A DNA stretch of 64,000 nt from Chrysomallon squamiferum (taxonomy: Eukaryota; Mollusca; Gastropoda; Neomphalida; Peltospiridae): contig CM022665.1 in assembly GCA_012295275.1 (NCBI GenBank), forward strand, positions 14,353,976 through 14,417,975, in the 5' to 3' direction. The notes beneath the pieces are model-generated. The model was not told the DNA's origin. It saw nothing but the letters and a program-made list of their open reading frames with translations, and did not search any database. Positions 63,096-64,000 of the stretch are shown one piece after another (position 1 is the stretch's first letter; every line of letters begins with the position of its first letter). Position numbers and translations under genes: made by a program.

Positions 63096-63252
63096 AGTTG
63101 TTTTTATCAGTGCTGTATTAAGCATCACAGAACTACCGTCGTGGTATTATTCTACTGAATATTTGAAGAAACCTCGCAGTTCAAAGTCAAACTGCGTAAA
63201 CACTTACATAAAAAACTATGAACAAAGCAGTTCTTTTCTTAAAGCCGAATAG
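63096..63252 (+). other. Possible orphan signal-peptide-like exon
   Basis: After an acceptor-like tttgtttatag, a frame reads VVFISAVLSITELPSWYY and ends at a TAG after about 50 codons. The upstream ATG AAT ATC TTC ATT CTG CTT TAG (about 63035) runs into a stop just before a donor-like gaagtaag. It resembles the short-first-exon plus signal-exon layout of the neighbouring genes but is broken. It could be a dead relative or chance. Confidence 0.2.
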
Positions 63253-63316
63253 TATGTAAGTCGGAACAGCCGGCTTTAATATAGGCATGTATACGAAATA
63301 TAATATATTTGTAAGC

Positions 63317-63526
63317 TTAATATAACAATTTAGCATATAATATTAATGCTTTAATAGTTGCATTTTGTCCTGTAGAGTCAGTTACTTTTGTTGTAACAGT
63401 CGGGGAGGTTGTCTGTGCGTCAGTTTTGTGATCGTCGGGAAACATATGTCCACCTGAATGAAGCCGGGGACCCTCGGAGAAAGAGCTGACCGCTTTGATT
63501 TCGAATGCATTTAGATACATAAGCAT
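63317..63526 (-). pseudogene. Decayed copy of reelin-domain exon 2
   Basis: The minus-strand frame contains FSEGPRLHSGGHMFPDDHK, then TDAQTTSPTVTTKVTDSTGQ. This aligns with YPEGPPLSSCYDMYPSGH...DSQTT...TFTVTNSSG of reelin-domain gene 1 exon 2. The conserved first cysteine of the domain is replaced by Gly, the signal peptide is not recognisable, I see no splice sites at the expected edges, and no exons 3-5 lie downstream. It is most simply an eroded partial duplicate. The window ends 474 bp upstream, so a first exon further on cannot be excluded. Confidence 0.6.
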
Positions 63527-64000
63527 GAAGACGAATCAAAAATATATATTACGGAAATAAATTAAAAAAATTAAATAAATAAATGAAGTTATAAATAAAT
63601 GAATAAATGAATAAAAAAAAAAAAAAAAAAAAAAAAAATATATAAATAAATAAATAATTTTATAAAATAAAGTTTAAATTATTAAAAAAATTTTTTTTTT
63701 AAAATTAAGAAAGGAAATAGGTTACGAATTGATCGAATGAATGAACGTTTATTTTATGAAATCAGGTGCCCTGTATTTATTTAAGATTTGTTCTAAATCA
63801 CATTTGTCTTTCAAACATAAAATGATACAGAGGATAGGAATGCTTTAACAACATATAAAACATCCGCATTAAAATTAATAACCCTTATGTTAATACTTCA
63901 ACACATAAAAAGGGTCAAAATATTTCAAGAAAAAAAAAAAAAAAAAATACGCCTGAGGCTTTTTTCTTCTTTTGATTCGCATCTTTTTTTTATTTTTTTT

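Larger units (their letters stand above)
61985..64000. other. Downstream stretch with TTA triplets, ACAT array and gene scraps
   Basis: It contains T runs, an ATT-triplet region at 62235-62545, the ACAT array at 62715-62826, the possible orphan exon at 63096 and the reelin-exon remnant at 63317. No intact gene. Confidence 0.5.

Overview
The window is a stretch of an animal nuclear genome. It is AT-rich, dominated by microsatellites, and holds a few small intron-containing genes far apart. The reelin-domain proteins with GPI-type tails and the very dense (GA)n/(CT)n, (CA)n and trinucleotide repeats fit a lophotrochozoan, most likely a mollusc and perhaps a gastropod. That assignment is inference, as no marker gene is present. 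Most long open frames are translated simple repeats and are not annotated as genes.

Layout. Positions 1-17100 hold no gene I can support: microsatellites, a 56-bp and a 39-bp tandem repeat, and eroded transposon or SINE scraps. Positions 17190-18294 form a less AT-rich block ending in a strong splice donor, possibly a 5' non-coding exon. Positions 18300-34900 are again repeat-rich with two weak promoter-like spots. At 34938-37735 lies a gene with twin CRE palindromes, a probable leader intron, a leader with four upstream ORFs, and an intronless 353-codon CDS. Its product combines a WH1/EVH1-like domain, a lysine-rich segment, a CRIB-like motif and a short polyproline run. This is the front half of a WASP-type layout without the Arp2/3-activating tail.

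Positions 44129-53166 hold two convergent paralogues (one +, one -). I assembled each from five exons as a secreted reelin-domain protein with a C-terminal hydrophobic tail, probably GPI-anchored. They share an 18-nt first coding exon, all intron phases, two exon lengths (205 and 92 nt), a CACGTG-centred promoter element at nearly the same distance from the ATG, and an almost identical block in the tail. A decayed copy of the second reelin exon lies at 63317-63526 (-).

Positions 57958-61984 (+) hold a third five-exon gene, also with an 18-nt first coding exon. It has a signal peptide, a cysteine-free Ser/Thr/Asn-rich body and a hydrophobic end, and resembles no family I know. Its exons 4 and 5 have a second open frame with strikingly GC-rich third positions, so the reading frame needs transcript or protein evidence.

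The reelin pair and the novel gene look like a locus of secreted or surface proteins, possibly of immune or mucosal function. That role is inferred from the known reeler-type defence proteins. The WH1-CRIB protein would act in the cytoplasm on actin signalling and has no evident link to them.
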